Shown piece after piece: positions 1-7,906 of a DNA stretch of 64,000 nt. Numbering within the stretch: the stretch's first letter is position 1; each line of letters starts with the position of its first letter. Below the pieces are notes generated by a model. It made no database searches, was not told the DNA's origin, and saw only the letters and a list, made by a program, of their open reading frames with translations. The DNA lies in assembly GCA_036571765.1 (NCBI GenBank), contig BROE01000022.1, positions 3,345,037 to 3,409,036 of the forward strand, in the 5' to 3' direction. Source of the DNA: Plecoglossus altivelis. Its lineage: Eukaryota; Chordata; Actinopteri; Osmeriformes; Plecoglossidae. The position numbers and the translations under genes are program-made.

Positions 1-1
1 T

Positions 2-98
2 TCAGATGAGGCGTGTGGATGCTCGCATGGTGTTCTCTGAACTGTAGTGTGTGGCATTCTGCTTCTGACGGTTTATCCTGTTGCTCCTCGGGCACTTC
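2..98 (-). CDS. tmeff2: tmeff2 exon 10: cytoplasmic tail and stop
   Basis: Acceptor TGAACAG|G completes Arg347. The exon encodes residues 348-378, KCPRSNRINRQKQ followed by HYSS and ending RASTRLI, then TGA at 2-4. This is almost identical to the mammalian TMEFF2 tail (KCPRSNRIHRQKQ and RASTRLI) and unlike TMEFF1, so it is the best single piece of evidence for paralogue identity. The tail is strongly basic; a G-protein-activating-type basic motif has been proposed for the family. The 3'UTR and polyadenylation site lie beyond the left edge of the window. Confidence 0.95.
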
Positions 99-296
99 CT
101 GTTCAGACAGGAAGGGGGAGGAGAAGGAAGTCAGGGTAATACGGGAGGGGGAGGAGAGGAGGAATGTACTGTTAAATGACTAGTTCTGTTCCATGGTTCC
201 AAAGTGAACTTTCTGTCTGTAAACCATATATGTGATACTCTTAGTGTCATTACAAATGTTGCTGTGGTTTCAATAGAAACTTAAAGTGGTCTTGAC

Positions 297-313
297 TGCC
301 TCCTGGTGGAACA
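297..313 (-). promoter_or_regulatory. CTCF-like motif, reverse orientation
   Basis: Reading the minus strand gives TTCCACCAGGAGGCAGT, one mismatch from the CTCF core. It lies about 2 kb from a second motif in the opposite orientation. Confidence 0.3.
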
Positions 314-774
314 AGCAGCGGTGCTGCTGATAAAACTAATTTATGGCTACAAATGATGCATTAAAAGTCGATGTTGGTTGCTAAGCATACACATGCAGTA
401 CCACTTGCAGCCAGTGGGACCATGTGTGTGATACTGGTCAAGCATAAGGGCATAATGTCTGACACCAGGTAACATCCATAATCAACCAAACACTATATAA
501 GAGAGCCTTCTCTGTTGCCTTTAGTCTAGCCACCTCCCCAAACACATACATGCTAGCAAGCAACATGGACATCGACTTTAGAAGACATCTGCAGTAGGTT
601 GGAGTAGTCTGTTGCACCTTACAGAAGTAGGACACTTGCACACTTTACTCTGCTAATGTGATTAACCTACATAGAAAATCTGGATTATTAGAAGATAAAC
701 GAGACATTGGGTCCGTCAGGATCCGTAACCTTATAACACTGTTGTCTGGAGCTGGGCTCCACAGCTGCAGTTTT

Positions 775-1135
775 TCTCTGTCTCCCTCCCTCCTCTCCAT
801 CCCCCACCCTCATCTCCCTCCCTCCTCTCCTCCACCCTCATCTCCCTCCCTCCTCTTCTCCACCCCACTTCTCATCTCCCTCTCTCCTCCATCCCCACCA
901 TCATCTCCCGCCCTCCCTCCTCTCCCCCACCCCCACCCTCATCTCCCTCCCTCCTTTTCTCCACCCCCACCCTCCATCTCCATCCCCCTCTCCTCCACCC
1001 CCACCGCTCCCTCCCTCCTTTCCTCCACCCCCCCACCCTCATCTCCCTCCCTCCTCTCCTCCACCCCCCACCCTCATCTCCCTCCCTCTTCTCCTCCACC
1101 CCCCATCCTCATCTCCCTCCCTCCCTCCCTGCTCC
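775..1135. repeat. CT-rich minisatellite
   Basis: Irregular tandem array of units like CATCTCCCTCCCTCCTCTCC and CCACCCCCACC, almost pure pyrimidine on the plus strand. The long open frames across it on both strands are repeat translations, not genes. Confidence 0.9.
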
Positions 1136-1220
1136 TCTCAGGAGGGTGCTATCTTGGTGATAGGTCTTTAAAAACTTTATTAAATGTCATGTTTTGCATA
1201 GGTCAAACGGGGGTGTACTG

Positions 1221-1400
1221 GCTGCAGGCAGTGTGTGTGTGAGAGAGAGAATGTGTGTGTGTGTGTGAGTGAGAATGTGTGTGTGTGTGAGTGAGAATGT
1301 GTGTGAGTATGTGTGAGAAAATGTGTGTGAGAGAGAATGTGTGTGAAAAAATGTGTGTGTGAGTGTGTGTGCACATGGGTGTGTGTGTGTGCGTGTGAGA
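1221..1400. repeat. GT/GA compound array next to exon 9
   Basis: Tandem units of the type GTGTGTGAGTGAGAAT. On the coding strand this is a CA-rich run just past the exon 9 donor, the kind of sequence bound by hnRNP L. Confidence 0.85.
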
Positions 1401-1411
1401 GCGAGACCCAC

Positions 1412-1567
1412 CGGGTGATGCAAAGCACCACCACACAGATGATGGCGACCTGCAGAGCTCCAATGATGGAGGCGATGAGGACGTATCGCAGCTTCCCTGA
1501 ACCAGGAACCACGTACAACACGTTCTCCTTAGTGTCACACTGAGGCCCACTGAAGCCTGAGTGACAA
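1412..1567 (-). CDS. tmeff2: tmeff2 exon 9: end of EGF domain, stalk, transmembrane helix
   Basis: Acceptor TTTGCAG|T completes codon 295 (Ser). The exon encodes residues 296-346: the last two EGF cysteines (296, 305) in CHSGFSGPQC, the juxtamembrane stalk with NVLYVVPG, and the transmembrane helix YVLIASIIGALQVAIICVVV (323-342) continuing LCIT. Human TMEFF2 reads VLYVVPG and VICVVVLCITR here. The residue before the last EGF cysteine is Gln304, where EGFR ligands have the receptor-contact Arg and mammalian TMEFF2 has His. Donor ACCCG|GTGGGT, phase 2. Confidence 0.95.
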
Positions 1568-1614
1568 CTGCAAACACACACAGACACAGAGCTTGCTGTT
1601 AAAAACCAGATGCA

Positions 1615-1768
1615 GAGAGGGAGGGTTGGTGTGGGAGAGAGGGAGGGTGGGAGAGGGAGAGAGGGAGGGTTGGTGTGGGAGAGGGAGAGAGGGAGGGTTG
1701 GTGTGGGAGAGGGAGAGAGGGAGGGTTGATGTGGGAGAGAGGGAGGGTGGGTGTGGGAGAGAGAGAGT
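1615..1768. repeat. GA-rich minisatellite (intron 8)
   Basis: Units of roughly 28-32 bp built from GGGAGAGAGGGAGGGTTGGT, about five copies, beginning about 50 bp upstream of the exon 9 acceptor on the coding strand. Confidence 0.85.
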
Positions 1769-2093
1769 AATGTTGGGGCCTTGGTCTCTTGGTACTTGAG
1801 CTACAAGAGTTCCATTTTAATCAGTCTTCCCCTCTCCATCTTACTCTGGGGAGGTTGTTACCCACTAACACCTGCAGATCCCTGTTTTGTTCCTGAACAC
1901 ACACACAAAGTACAGTAGCTCATTTAGGTTAGGTGTTCCAGTGTTTGTTGGGAGGGCAGCAAGGGAATGCCATGCATAGCAGGATCAAAGAAGAGGAACT
2001 GCACTTGTTACAAATGGAACATAAACAAACATGGAACTAGAAACTCTCTCTCTGTCTCTCTCTCTCTCTCTCCTCACAGTGCTACTAGGCAGA

Positions 2094-2190
2094 GGAGAGA
2101 TTGAGAAACTGAGGAGAGACTAAGAAGAGACTGAGAGACTGAAGAGAGACTGAGAGATTGAAGAGAGACTGAGGAGAGATTAAGGAGAGA
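2094..2190. repeat. GAGAGACTGA-type array
   Basis: About nine to ten imperfect copies of a 10-16-bp unit (GAGAGACTGA with AGA insertions). Confidence 0.75.
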
Positions 2191-2321
2191 CAGGCCATCT
2201 GAATACCACGTCTCATCAACTGTTTCTGGGTTCCATGCACACACTGTGCTACTCCCAAGTATCACCTGAACCTCTACCATCAACTGATTCCTTCAACAAC
2301 CACCACCCACCACCCAGCACC

Positions 2322-2340
2322 CAGCACCAGAGGGCGCTAG
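2322..2340 (+). promoter_or_regulatory. CTCF-like motif
   Basis: GCACCAGAGGGCGCTAG fits the CTCF core consensus CCASYAGRKGGCRSY at all positions but the first. Occupancy cannot be judged from sequence. Confidence 0.4.
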
Positions 2341-2393
2341 AGTCATTCAGCACCACAAGCTTCCCTCTGCTCAGTATGGCAGACTGACAGGCT

Positions 2394-2620
2394 GGAGGAG
2401 AGAGGATAACAGGAGAGGAGGAGAGAAAGTAGGGAGGATAGGAGAGGAGAGATGGAGGGGTGGAGAGGTGGGAAGGTGGAGGAGTGGAGAGGATTAGAGA
2501 CGAGGAGAGGAAGAGAGTACGAGAGGTGGAAAGGAGAGGAAGAGAGGATGAGAGGTGAAAAGGGGAAGAAGACAGGATGAGAGGTGAAAAGGGGAAGAAG
2601 AGAGGATGAGAGGTGTCCAG
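2394..2620. repeat. GA/GGA purine tract
   Basis: Imperfect repeats of GGAGAGGAGAG and GAGGTGAAAAGGGGAAGAAG; near-continuous purine on the plus strand. Confidence 0.85.
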
Positions 2621-2726
2621 CCTGCTGCACAGCAGGTTAATAGGGTTGTCTGGAGGACAGGCTCCTCAGCCCTGGGGCACAGAGGATGAAGGAGCAGGTG
2701 AGAGAGGGTTTACAGACAGTGACTGT

Positions 2727-2728
<2 letters not shown>

Positions 2729-2768
<40 letters not shown>
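2729..2768. repeat. (GT)20 microsatellite at exon 8 donor
   Basis: Uninterrupted GT dinucleotides for 40 bp. On the coding strand this is (AC)20, beginning inside the intron 8 donor (GTACAC...). Confidence 0.97.
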
Positions 2769-2770
<2 letters not shown>

Positions 2771-2894
2771 CTGCAGGAGGGCTGGGACATGCTGGGGTAT
2801 TCACACTCTCCGTGGACACAGTAGTTCTTATAGAGCTCAGGACAGGGGATATACAAGCCTCTGACCAGCTCATCTCTGATGTCTGGCTTGGTCT
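2771..2894 (-). CDS. tmeff2: tmeff2 exon 8: most of the EGF-like domain
   Basis: Acceptor GTGTATAG|AG completes codon 254 (Glu). The exon encodes residues 255-294, including YIPCPELYKNYCVHGEC and PSC (Cys 271, 279, 284, 294 of the EGF-like domain). Donor TGCAG|GTACAC is in phase 2. Both splice sites are unusual: the acceptor follows T52-G-T5-(GT)n with no ordinary mixed pyrimidine tract, and the donor runs directly into (AC)20. At 124 nt the exon is not a multiple of three, so skipping shifts the frame. Confidence 0.94.
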
Positions 2895-2896
2895 CT

Positions 2897-2925
2897 ATAC
2901 ACACACACACACACACACACAAAAA

Positions 2926-2978
<53 letters not shown>
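2897..2978. repeat. (AC)n-A5-C-A52 tract at exon 8 acceptor
   Basis: An AC run from about 2899 to 2920, AAAAAC, then 52 consecutive A. On the coding strand the order is T52, G, T5, (GT)n, ATAG and exon 8. Length may be imprecise in any assembly. Confidence 0.95.
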
Positions 2979-2979
<1 letters not shown>

Positions 2980-3046
2980 AAAAAAGAGCGGTTAGTTGAT
3001 TCAGAGAATGAAAGAAGAGCAACCAGAAGAACCTCATCCTCCAAGC

Positions 3047-3112
3047 CAGGTGATCCGGGTCAGGTGATCCGGGTCAGGTGATCCAGGTCAGGTGATCCGG
3101 GTCAGGTGATCC
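3047..3112. repeat. 14-bp minisatellite
   Basis: Unit CAGGTGATCCGGGT, four full copies and one partial, near perfect (one GGGT to AGGT change). Confidence 0.95.
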
Positions 3113-3222
3113 TCACACAACACGCACACACACTCACATCTACACCTACACCTACACATTCTCACCTACACACATTTTTACATGCACACACCTATGTACA
3201 CAATTGCACACACACACCCTAC

Positions 3223-3282
3223 CTGTATAATCTGTCCTAGCATAGTGTCCATCTCCAGCTTTGGTCCCAGTCATGATATCAC
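3223..3282 (-). CDS. tmeff2: tmeff2 exon 7: juxta-EGF linker
   Basis: Acceptor CCTGTACAG|GT completes codon 234 (Gly). The 60-nt exon encodes residues 235-253, a linker between follistatin domain 2 and the EGF-like domain. The diagnostic block GDGHYARTDY (243-252) matches mammalian EDGHYARTDY. The Thr-rich run seen in mammals is shortened here. Donor ACAG|GTAGGG, phase 1. The acceptor has a poor pyrimidine tract, and a 23-bp minisatellite starts about 80 bp upstream of it. Confidence 0.91.
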
Positions 3283-3359
3283 CTGTACAGGAATGATGGT
3301 GTTGTCAGATCAGGACAGAGATCAAGTCCAACTAGCAACTCATCTAAATTAATATCTTT

Positions 3360-3905
3360 TCCACATCTAAACTACTAACATGTCAACATCTAAACTACTA
3401 ACATATCCACATCTAAACTACTAACATGTCCACATCTAAACTACTAACCTGTCCACATCTAAACTACTAACATGTCCACATCTAAACTACTATTATGTCC
3501 ACATCTAAACTACTAACCTGTCCACAATCTAAACTACTACTGTCACACTAACTACTAACATGTCCACATCTAAACTACTAACATGTCCACATCTAAACTA
3601 CTATTATGTCCACATCTAAACTACTAACCTGTCCACATCTAAACTACTAACCTGTCACATCCTAAAACTGTAACCTGCTCCACATCTAAACTACTAACAT
3701 GTCAACATCTAAACTACTAACCTGTCCACATCTAAACTACTAACCTGTCCACATCTAAACTACTAACCTGTCCACATCTAAACTACTAACATGTCAACAT
3801 CTAAACTACTAACCTGTCCACATCTAAACTACTAACCTGTCCACATCTAAACTACTAACATGTCCACATCTAAACTACTATCTTGTTCATACACTAAACT
3901 GGCGA
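3360..3905. repeat. 23-bp minisatellite, over 20 copies
   Basis: Unit CCACATCTAAACTACTAAC plus ATGT or CTGT, about 23 copies with a few degenerate ones around 3525-3560 and 3655-3680. Each unit carries TACTAAC on the plus strand, antisense to tmeff2. Confidence 0.95.
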
Positions 3906-4345
3906 TATCTAAACTGCTAAACTCCAAGGGAGATGATCACATCTAAGGATGGAAATCACAAGGGATCATTGGAAATAACTTGATTTCTGGAGCAACTCAA
4001 TATGCCATCTAAAGCAAAGGGAGATAACCTAGAAAAAGGAATTAGAATGAGATCATGTTCGTGCCATATTGTAGCACACCAAGGATTACAGTAAATTGGA
4101 TGCAATACATTTCATGCATTATCTTTGCATAGTGTTCCAGACAATCAATGAAGGACTTTGCCAAAGGTTACAGCAAGAGATTATTACTTTCAAACCATAA
4201 GTCTATTGAGTCAAATTGATTGGAAATAGCTAGTTGTTATGAAGTAAAAGGTTCTGACTTTTAAATTCATCGAGCTGTTTTAGTTTAGAAGCAGCTCTTA
4301 TTGTCACAAGAGAAATGACCACATGGTGGGGTGACCAGATGGGGA

Positions 4346-4460
4346 AAAACCATCCATCCAGCCAGCAGCCAGCCAGCCAGCCAGTAGCCCAGCCAGCCAG
4401 CCATCCAGCCAGCAGCCAGCGTAACCAGCAGCACCAGCAGACCAGCCAGCCAGCCACCAG
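4346..4460. repeat. CAGC/CCAG tetranucleotide-type repeat
   Basis: Imperfect CAGCCAGC array, interrupted. The coding-strand view is GCTGGCTGG, about 45 bp past the exon 6 donor. Confidence 0.85.
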
Positions 4461-4506
4461 GACAGCCCAATCCGCAGCCAGGAGCCTGGGGTGTGTGACC
4501 TCTGAC

Positions 4507-4655
4507 CTTGGCAGTGTCCCAGATGCCGGACCTCGATCCTCTCCTGCTTCTGACAGGACGCCTCCTTCACCTGGCACGGGTTGTCATAGGAACGGCCATC
4601 AGAAGCACACACCGGGTTGAAGCTAATGTGCGAGCAGTCAATGTTACACACACAC
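4507..4655 (-). CDS. tmeff2: tmeff2 exon 6: main part of follistatin domain 2
   Basis: Acceptor GTTCTCCAG|G completes Trp184. The exon encodes residues 185-233, including CVCNIDCS, FNPVCASDG, KEASCQKQE and LGHCQ (Cys 185, 187, 191, 200, 211, 218, 232), very close to mammalian TMEFF2. Phase fixes the donor as CAAG|GTCAGA; its +3 C makes it weaker than the other donors. Directly upstream of the acceptor is a 28-bp G/C-skewed minisatellite; about 40 bp past the donor is a CAGC-type repeat. Confidence 0.95.
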
Positions 4656-4667
4656 CTGGAGAACACA

Positions 4668-4830
4668 GGAGGGGGACAGGTGAGGTCTGGGGACAGGAGG
4701 GGGACAGGTGAGGTCTGGGGACAGGAGGGGGACAGGTGAGGTCTGGGAACAGGAGGGGCACAGGTGAGGTCTGGGGACAGAAGGGGGACAGGTGAGGTCT
4801 GGGGTTAGGAGGGGAACAGGTGAGGTCCAG
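4668..4830. repeat. 28-bp minisatellite abutting exon 6 acceptor
   Basis: About six copies of a unit containing GGACAGGTGAGGTCTGG and a run of G. On the coding strand each unit reads as a C/T tract ending CCCCAG, an acceptor-like string. The first unit is about 13 bp from the true exon 6 acceptor. Confidence 0.93.
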
Positions 4831-4963
4831 GGCCAGGATAGATTGTGAGCCTCACTTCCTCCAGAACATATCCTCACAACCCCTCGCACACACACGTTCA
4901 CAGACCTGCACACAGGTAGACTAGCATGGTTTGCAAGTTCTTTGTAGACAAACACTTGCACAG

Positions 4964-5060
4964 CCAGAGGGAGTTCAGGCAGGAGTGGGAGGAGCCAGAA
5001 AGAGTTCCGCCAGGAGTGGGAGGAGCCAGAGGGAGTTCAGGCAGGAGTGGAAGGAGTCAG
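4964..5060. repeat. 31-bp minisatellite, three copies
   Basis: Copies start at 4964, 4995 and 5026 with CCAGAGGGAGTTC (second copy CCAGAAAGAGTTC) followed by CAGGAGTGGGAGGAG. Confidence 0.9.
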
Positions 5061-5105
5061 AGGCCATGCAGTGTATTGGTCAGACAGGAGGGGGAAAATT
5101 CACAC

Positions 5106-5350
5106 TAACAGAGTCAGTATGAATCAATCCAACATCGCCAGCTTTACTCATTCTAACAGTAAGTATGAATCATTCTAACAGAGCCAGCTTGATTTGTTTT
5201 AACACAATCAGTATGAATCATTCTAATAGAGCCAGCTTGATTCATTAAAACACAGTCAGTAGGAATCATTCTAACAGAGCCAGCTGAATTTGTTCTAACA
5301 GAGTCAGTAGGATTCGATATAACAGAGCCAGTTTGATTCTTTCTAACAGC
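5106..5350. repeat. 20-bp repeat with 39-bp higher-order pattern
   Basis: About twelve diverged copies of TCTAACAGAGCCAGCTTGAT alternating with TCTAACAGAGTCAGTATGAA, so the array reads as roughly six double units. Confidence 0.85.
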
Positions 5351-5704
5351 CTGTGTGCCTACGTGTGAGAAACACTTCTAAGCAGGAAGTTTTATTGATC
5401 TGGTGTGAGGTTTCTCTCTTTTCTAAAACCCATGACTGCCAGGAGACTTCCTGTGTGCCTGTTTCTTACTACCACTTCCAGCCTCATACACAGACTACAC
5501 ACTACACACAGAGTAAAGACACAAGCTTGCCTGGGAGACAACACAACACATGCTTTACCATGCAGAATCTCTCTCTCACACACACACAGGCTAGACCATT
5601 TTCCTCAATCAAACTGTGTACAAAGCCACAGCTATAACCATTATGGCTGCTGAATATAACATTGATTTTCATAATCCCCAGCCTCATATTTCTAAGTAAT
5701 CCCT

Positions 5705-5775
5705 CCCAGCACTGAGAAACAGAGACAGACAGAGAGAGGGAGACAGAGACAGACAGAGAGACGGACAGAGAGAGG

Positions 5776-5829
<54 letters not shown>

Positions 5830-5845
5830 CTGAAGGAGAGAATGA
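5705..5845. repeat. GA/CAGA array
   Basis: GACAGAGAGAGGGAGACAGA-type units passing into plain (GA)n. Confidence 0.92.
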
Positions 5846-5925
5846 AGGAGATAAAGAAAGAGAGTTGTGAAAGCTAAAGCACTGAAGCATTTTGGGCATT
5901 GAAGCAGGACTCTATTTTTGACGTG

Positions 5926-6002
5926 ACACACACGTACACACATACACACACACCCACACACACACACGTACACACACACACGTACACACATACACACACA
6001 CC
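5926..6002. repeat. CA-rich microsatellite
   Basis: Interrupted CACA/CGTACA array. Confidence 0.9.
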
Positions 6003-6221
6003 CAGGGGGATTGGCAGGAGACGGCTGTCTGTGAGAGAGGAGAGGTGTGTGAGGCTATTTAAGCCAGATAAAGAGCTCTTTCCTCTCTCTCTGGTGCTGT
6101 GTGACGCTCTGTCCTCCTGCACCTGATGGGGATCCAGAGGCAGGAGGTGTGTGAGGTCACACCTAAGCTAACACATCCCAGTTTACACTCCCTGTGTCCT
6201 TTACATGTATTTATGTATGTA

Positions 6222-6802
6222 CCGTAAAACTTCAAATAATAGCCGAGTCTCAAATAGACGCCTGTCTCTTTTAAACGCCTGGTGTGACGACAGGTTTGGG
6301 AAAATAAAGGCCGGTCTCAAATAGAGGCCTGGTCTGGGTTTTTTTGTATCAAGTTGTATTTGATCTTCTCAAACCCGTCAGATCGTCTGTTCTATGTTTT
6401 GATTCGATTTCACGTGACAGACACGACAACAGTTCACGAACGACTCATCACTATGGCAACATAAAAAAAATGTTAACGAACTTTCTTTTAGTCTTTAGTG
6501 TTTCTTAATTCTCTCAATACCACCATGGAGACAAAAATAAATAAAAATATGATATGACATTTAAGCTGATAGTTGTCAAATTTGCCGAACAAAATTCGGG
6601 AGAAGCAGCGGCAAGACATTTCTCGGTTGATCCAAAGAGAATGCGAGAATGGCGTAAAAATAAAGCTGAACTGCAACGTCTGTCCAAGGAAGACGACAAA
6701 ATTAAAGGCTTGTCTCTTATAAACGCCTGTCTCATATACAAGCCGGTGCAGTTTGGCGATTTGGGTAAATAGAAGCCTGGGCTATTATTTGAAGTTTTAC
6801 GG
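6222..6802 (+). mobile_element. pogo-like (Tc1/mariner superfamily) non-autonomous DNA transposon
   Basis: Both ends carry the terminal inverted repeat CCGTAAAACTTCAAATAATA plus GCC (23 bp perfect), flanked by TA on each side (6220-6221 and 6803-6804), as expected for TA-target elements. Subterminal copies of a CAAATAGACGCCTG/AAACGCCTG motif lie inside both ends, probably transposase-binding repeats. The 581-bp element retains a relic of the 5' end of a transposase gene but no catalytic domain, so it is an internally deleted copy. TIRs and target site are seen directly; the family is inferred from the residual DNA-binding domain. Confidence 0.85.
6545..6772 (+). pseudogene. transposase DNA-binding domain relic (pogo/Brinker-type HTH)
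   Basis: The reading frame gives KYDMTFKLIVVKFAEQNSGE then AAARHFSVD and REWRKNKAEL, the helix-turn-helix pattern at the N terminus of pogo-like transposases and POGK-type proteins. A strong-context ATG at 6525 (CACCATGGAG) is probably the original start but is out of frame with this block, so a small indel has broken the ORF. The frame then runs into the right subterminal repeats; the DDE domain is missing. Not a functional gene. Confidence 0.75.
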
Positions 6803-6807
6803 TAGGT

Positions 6808-6945
6808 ATGTATGTGTGTGCGTGTGTGTGTACTGTATGTATGTATGTGTGGATGTACAGTATGTGTGTGTGTGTGCGTGTGTATGTGTATATGTATGTG
6901 TGTATATGTGGAGGTGTGTGTGCGTGTGTATGCATGTATGTACAT
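6808..6945. repeat. GT/GTAT array
   Basis: GTATGTATGTGTGTG-type interrupted repeat immediately beyond the transposon's right end. Confidence 0.88.
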
Positions 6946-7384
6946 GCGTGTTGGTGGATCTCTTGGGGCAGCTATCTTGGTTAACAGAACACAGTATAGG
7001 TTTGGTCTATGAGTGGAGGTTTCTAAGGGCTAAGCTTGGCTGTCTGAGTGAGTCAGGGCTTACAATAAAGGCCTAATGATGCAGTCGCCATTAGGGTTGA
7101 GCATCAATGTGTCTTTTTACAATCACTGATCAATAACAGGGTGGGTGACCCATGCTGCATGACAGGAAATGAGCGCAGTCAGCATATTATATACTGTACG
7201 GACAGTGTTTTCCAACTCTTTCTGTGAATCAAATCCTGAGTTGGACAAGCTTAGTGGAAACTGCCCACGATCTTCTACTGGGCCAACCCATCAGTTGTAT
7301 GACTAAAGTACCTGTCTAATTATCCGTTGGCATTGCTGTCTGACTCTCTGTGTGTGTTTGTGTGTGTGTCAGAAGGCCATCTGG

Positions 7385-7800
7385 GCTCTGAGGCCATGAG
7401 GTTGTGAGTTTGAAAGGCTGTGTGATTGTGAGGCTATGAGATTGTGAGGCTGTGTGGTTGTGAGGCTGTGGGATTGTGAGGCTATGAGGTTGTGAATCTG
7501 TGAGGTTGTAAAGTTGTGAGGCTGAGGTTGTGATGTCGTAAGTTTGTAAAGTTGTGATATCATTAGGCTGTGAGGTTTCAAGGCCCTTAAGTGGTAAGGT
7601 TGTGAGGTTGAGAGGTTGTGAGTTTGTAAAGTTGTGAGGCTGTGAGGTTGAGAGGTTGTGAGTTTGTAAAGTTGTGAGGCTGTGAGGTTGAGATTTTGAA
7701 AGGCTGTGAGGTTGAGAGGTTGTAAAGTTGTGAGGCTGTAAAGTTGTGAGGCTGTGAGGTTGAGAGGCTGTGAGGTTGAGAGGCTGTGAGGTTGAGAGGT
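7385..7800. repeat. TGAGGTTG/TGAGGCTG minisatellite reaching exon 5
   Basis: Irregular array of octamer-to-decamer units (TGTGAGGCTG, TGAGGTTGAG, TTTGTAAAGT) in higher-order blocks. Its last units are about 10 bp from the exon 5 donor. The two long minus-strand open frames here are repeat translations. Confidence 0.9.
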
Positions 7801-7809
7801 TTGACTCAC

Positions 7810-7906
7810 CAGACATCCTCTGCATCCACGTCACACTCAGCTCCAAACTGGCAAATGTCACATGTGGAGGTTTCCTTCTGTCCTGCCTCTGCAGAACCCT
7901 CTGCTC
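7810..7906 (-). CDS. tmeff2: tmeff2 exon 5: linker and start of follistatin domain 2
   Basis: Acceptor CCCCCTCAG|GA completes codon 152 (Gly). The exon encodes residues 153-183, the acidic linker and the beginning of follistatin domain 2 (QKETSTCDICQFGAEC, Cys 167, 170, 176), with the strongly conserved DAEDVW at the end. Donor GTCTG|GTGAGT splits the Trp184 codon (phase 2). The polypyrimidine tract is pure and its opposite strand is G-rich. A TGAGGTTG-type minisatellite begins within about 10 bp of the donor. Confidence 0.95.

Larger units (their letters stand above)
99..1411 (-). other. tmeff2: tmeff2 intron 9
   Basis: GT-AG intron of 1313 bp. It holds a CTCF-like motif near 297-313, unremarkable sequence to about 770, a CT-rich minisatellite (775-1135), and a GT/GA array (1221-1400) that begins about 11 bp past the exon 9 donor on the coding strand. 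Confidence 0.9.
1568..2770 (-). other. tmeff2: tmeff2 intron 8
   Basis: GT-AG intron of 1203 bp. Contents: GA minisatellite (1615-1768), a GAGAGACTGA decamer-type array (2094-2190), a CTCF-like motif (2322-2340), an irregular GA/GGA purine tract (2394-2620) and (GT)20 at 2729-2768 touching the exon 8 donor. Between about 1770 and 2050 I see nothing distinctive. Confidence 0.9.
2895..3222 (-). other. tmeff2: tmeff2 intron 7
   Basis: The shortest intron, 328 bp, and mostly repeat: a 14-bp array (3047-3112), ACAC-rich sequence (3113-3218) and the T52/(GT)n acceptor tract. Confidence 0.92.
3283..4506 (-). other. tmeff2: tmeff2 intron 6
   Basis: Intron of 1224 bp, with a 23-bp minisatellite (3360-3905), plain AT-rich sequence (3906-4340) and a CAGC-type repeat (4346-4460) close to the exon 6 donor. 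Confidence 0.9.
4656..7809 (-). other. tmeff2: tmeff2 intron 5
   Basis: Intron of 3154 bp. Contents: 28-bp array, 31-bp array (4964-5060), 20/39-bp array (5106-5350), plain sequence (5351-5700), GA array, CA array, a pogo-like element (6222-6802), a GT/GTAT array, plain sequence (6950-7380) and a TGAGGTTG array reaching the exon 5 donor. Confidence 0.9.

Noticed and set aside
658..1242. 194-codon plus-strand frame rich in Ser and Pro
   Set aside because: CT-rich minisatellite translation inside tmeff2 intron 9.
1337..1543. Plus-strand 68-codon frame across exon 9
   Set aside because: Antisense shadow of tmeff2 exon 9.
2927..2978. A52 as the poly(A) tail of a processed retroposon
   Set aside because: No retroposed body or target duplication was seen beside it, and it grades into an AC microsatellite; kept as a simple repeat.
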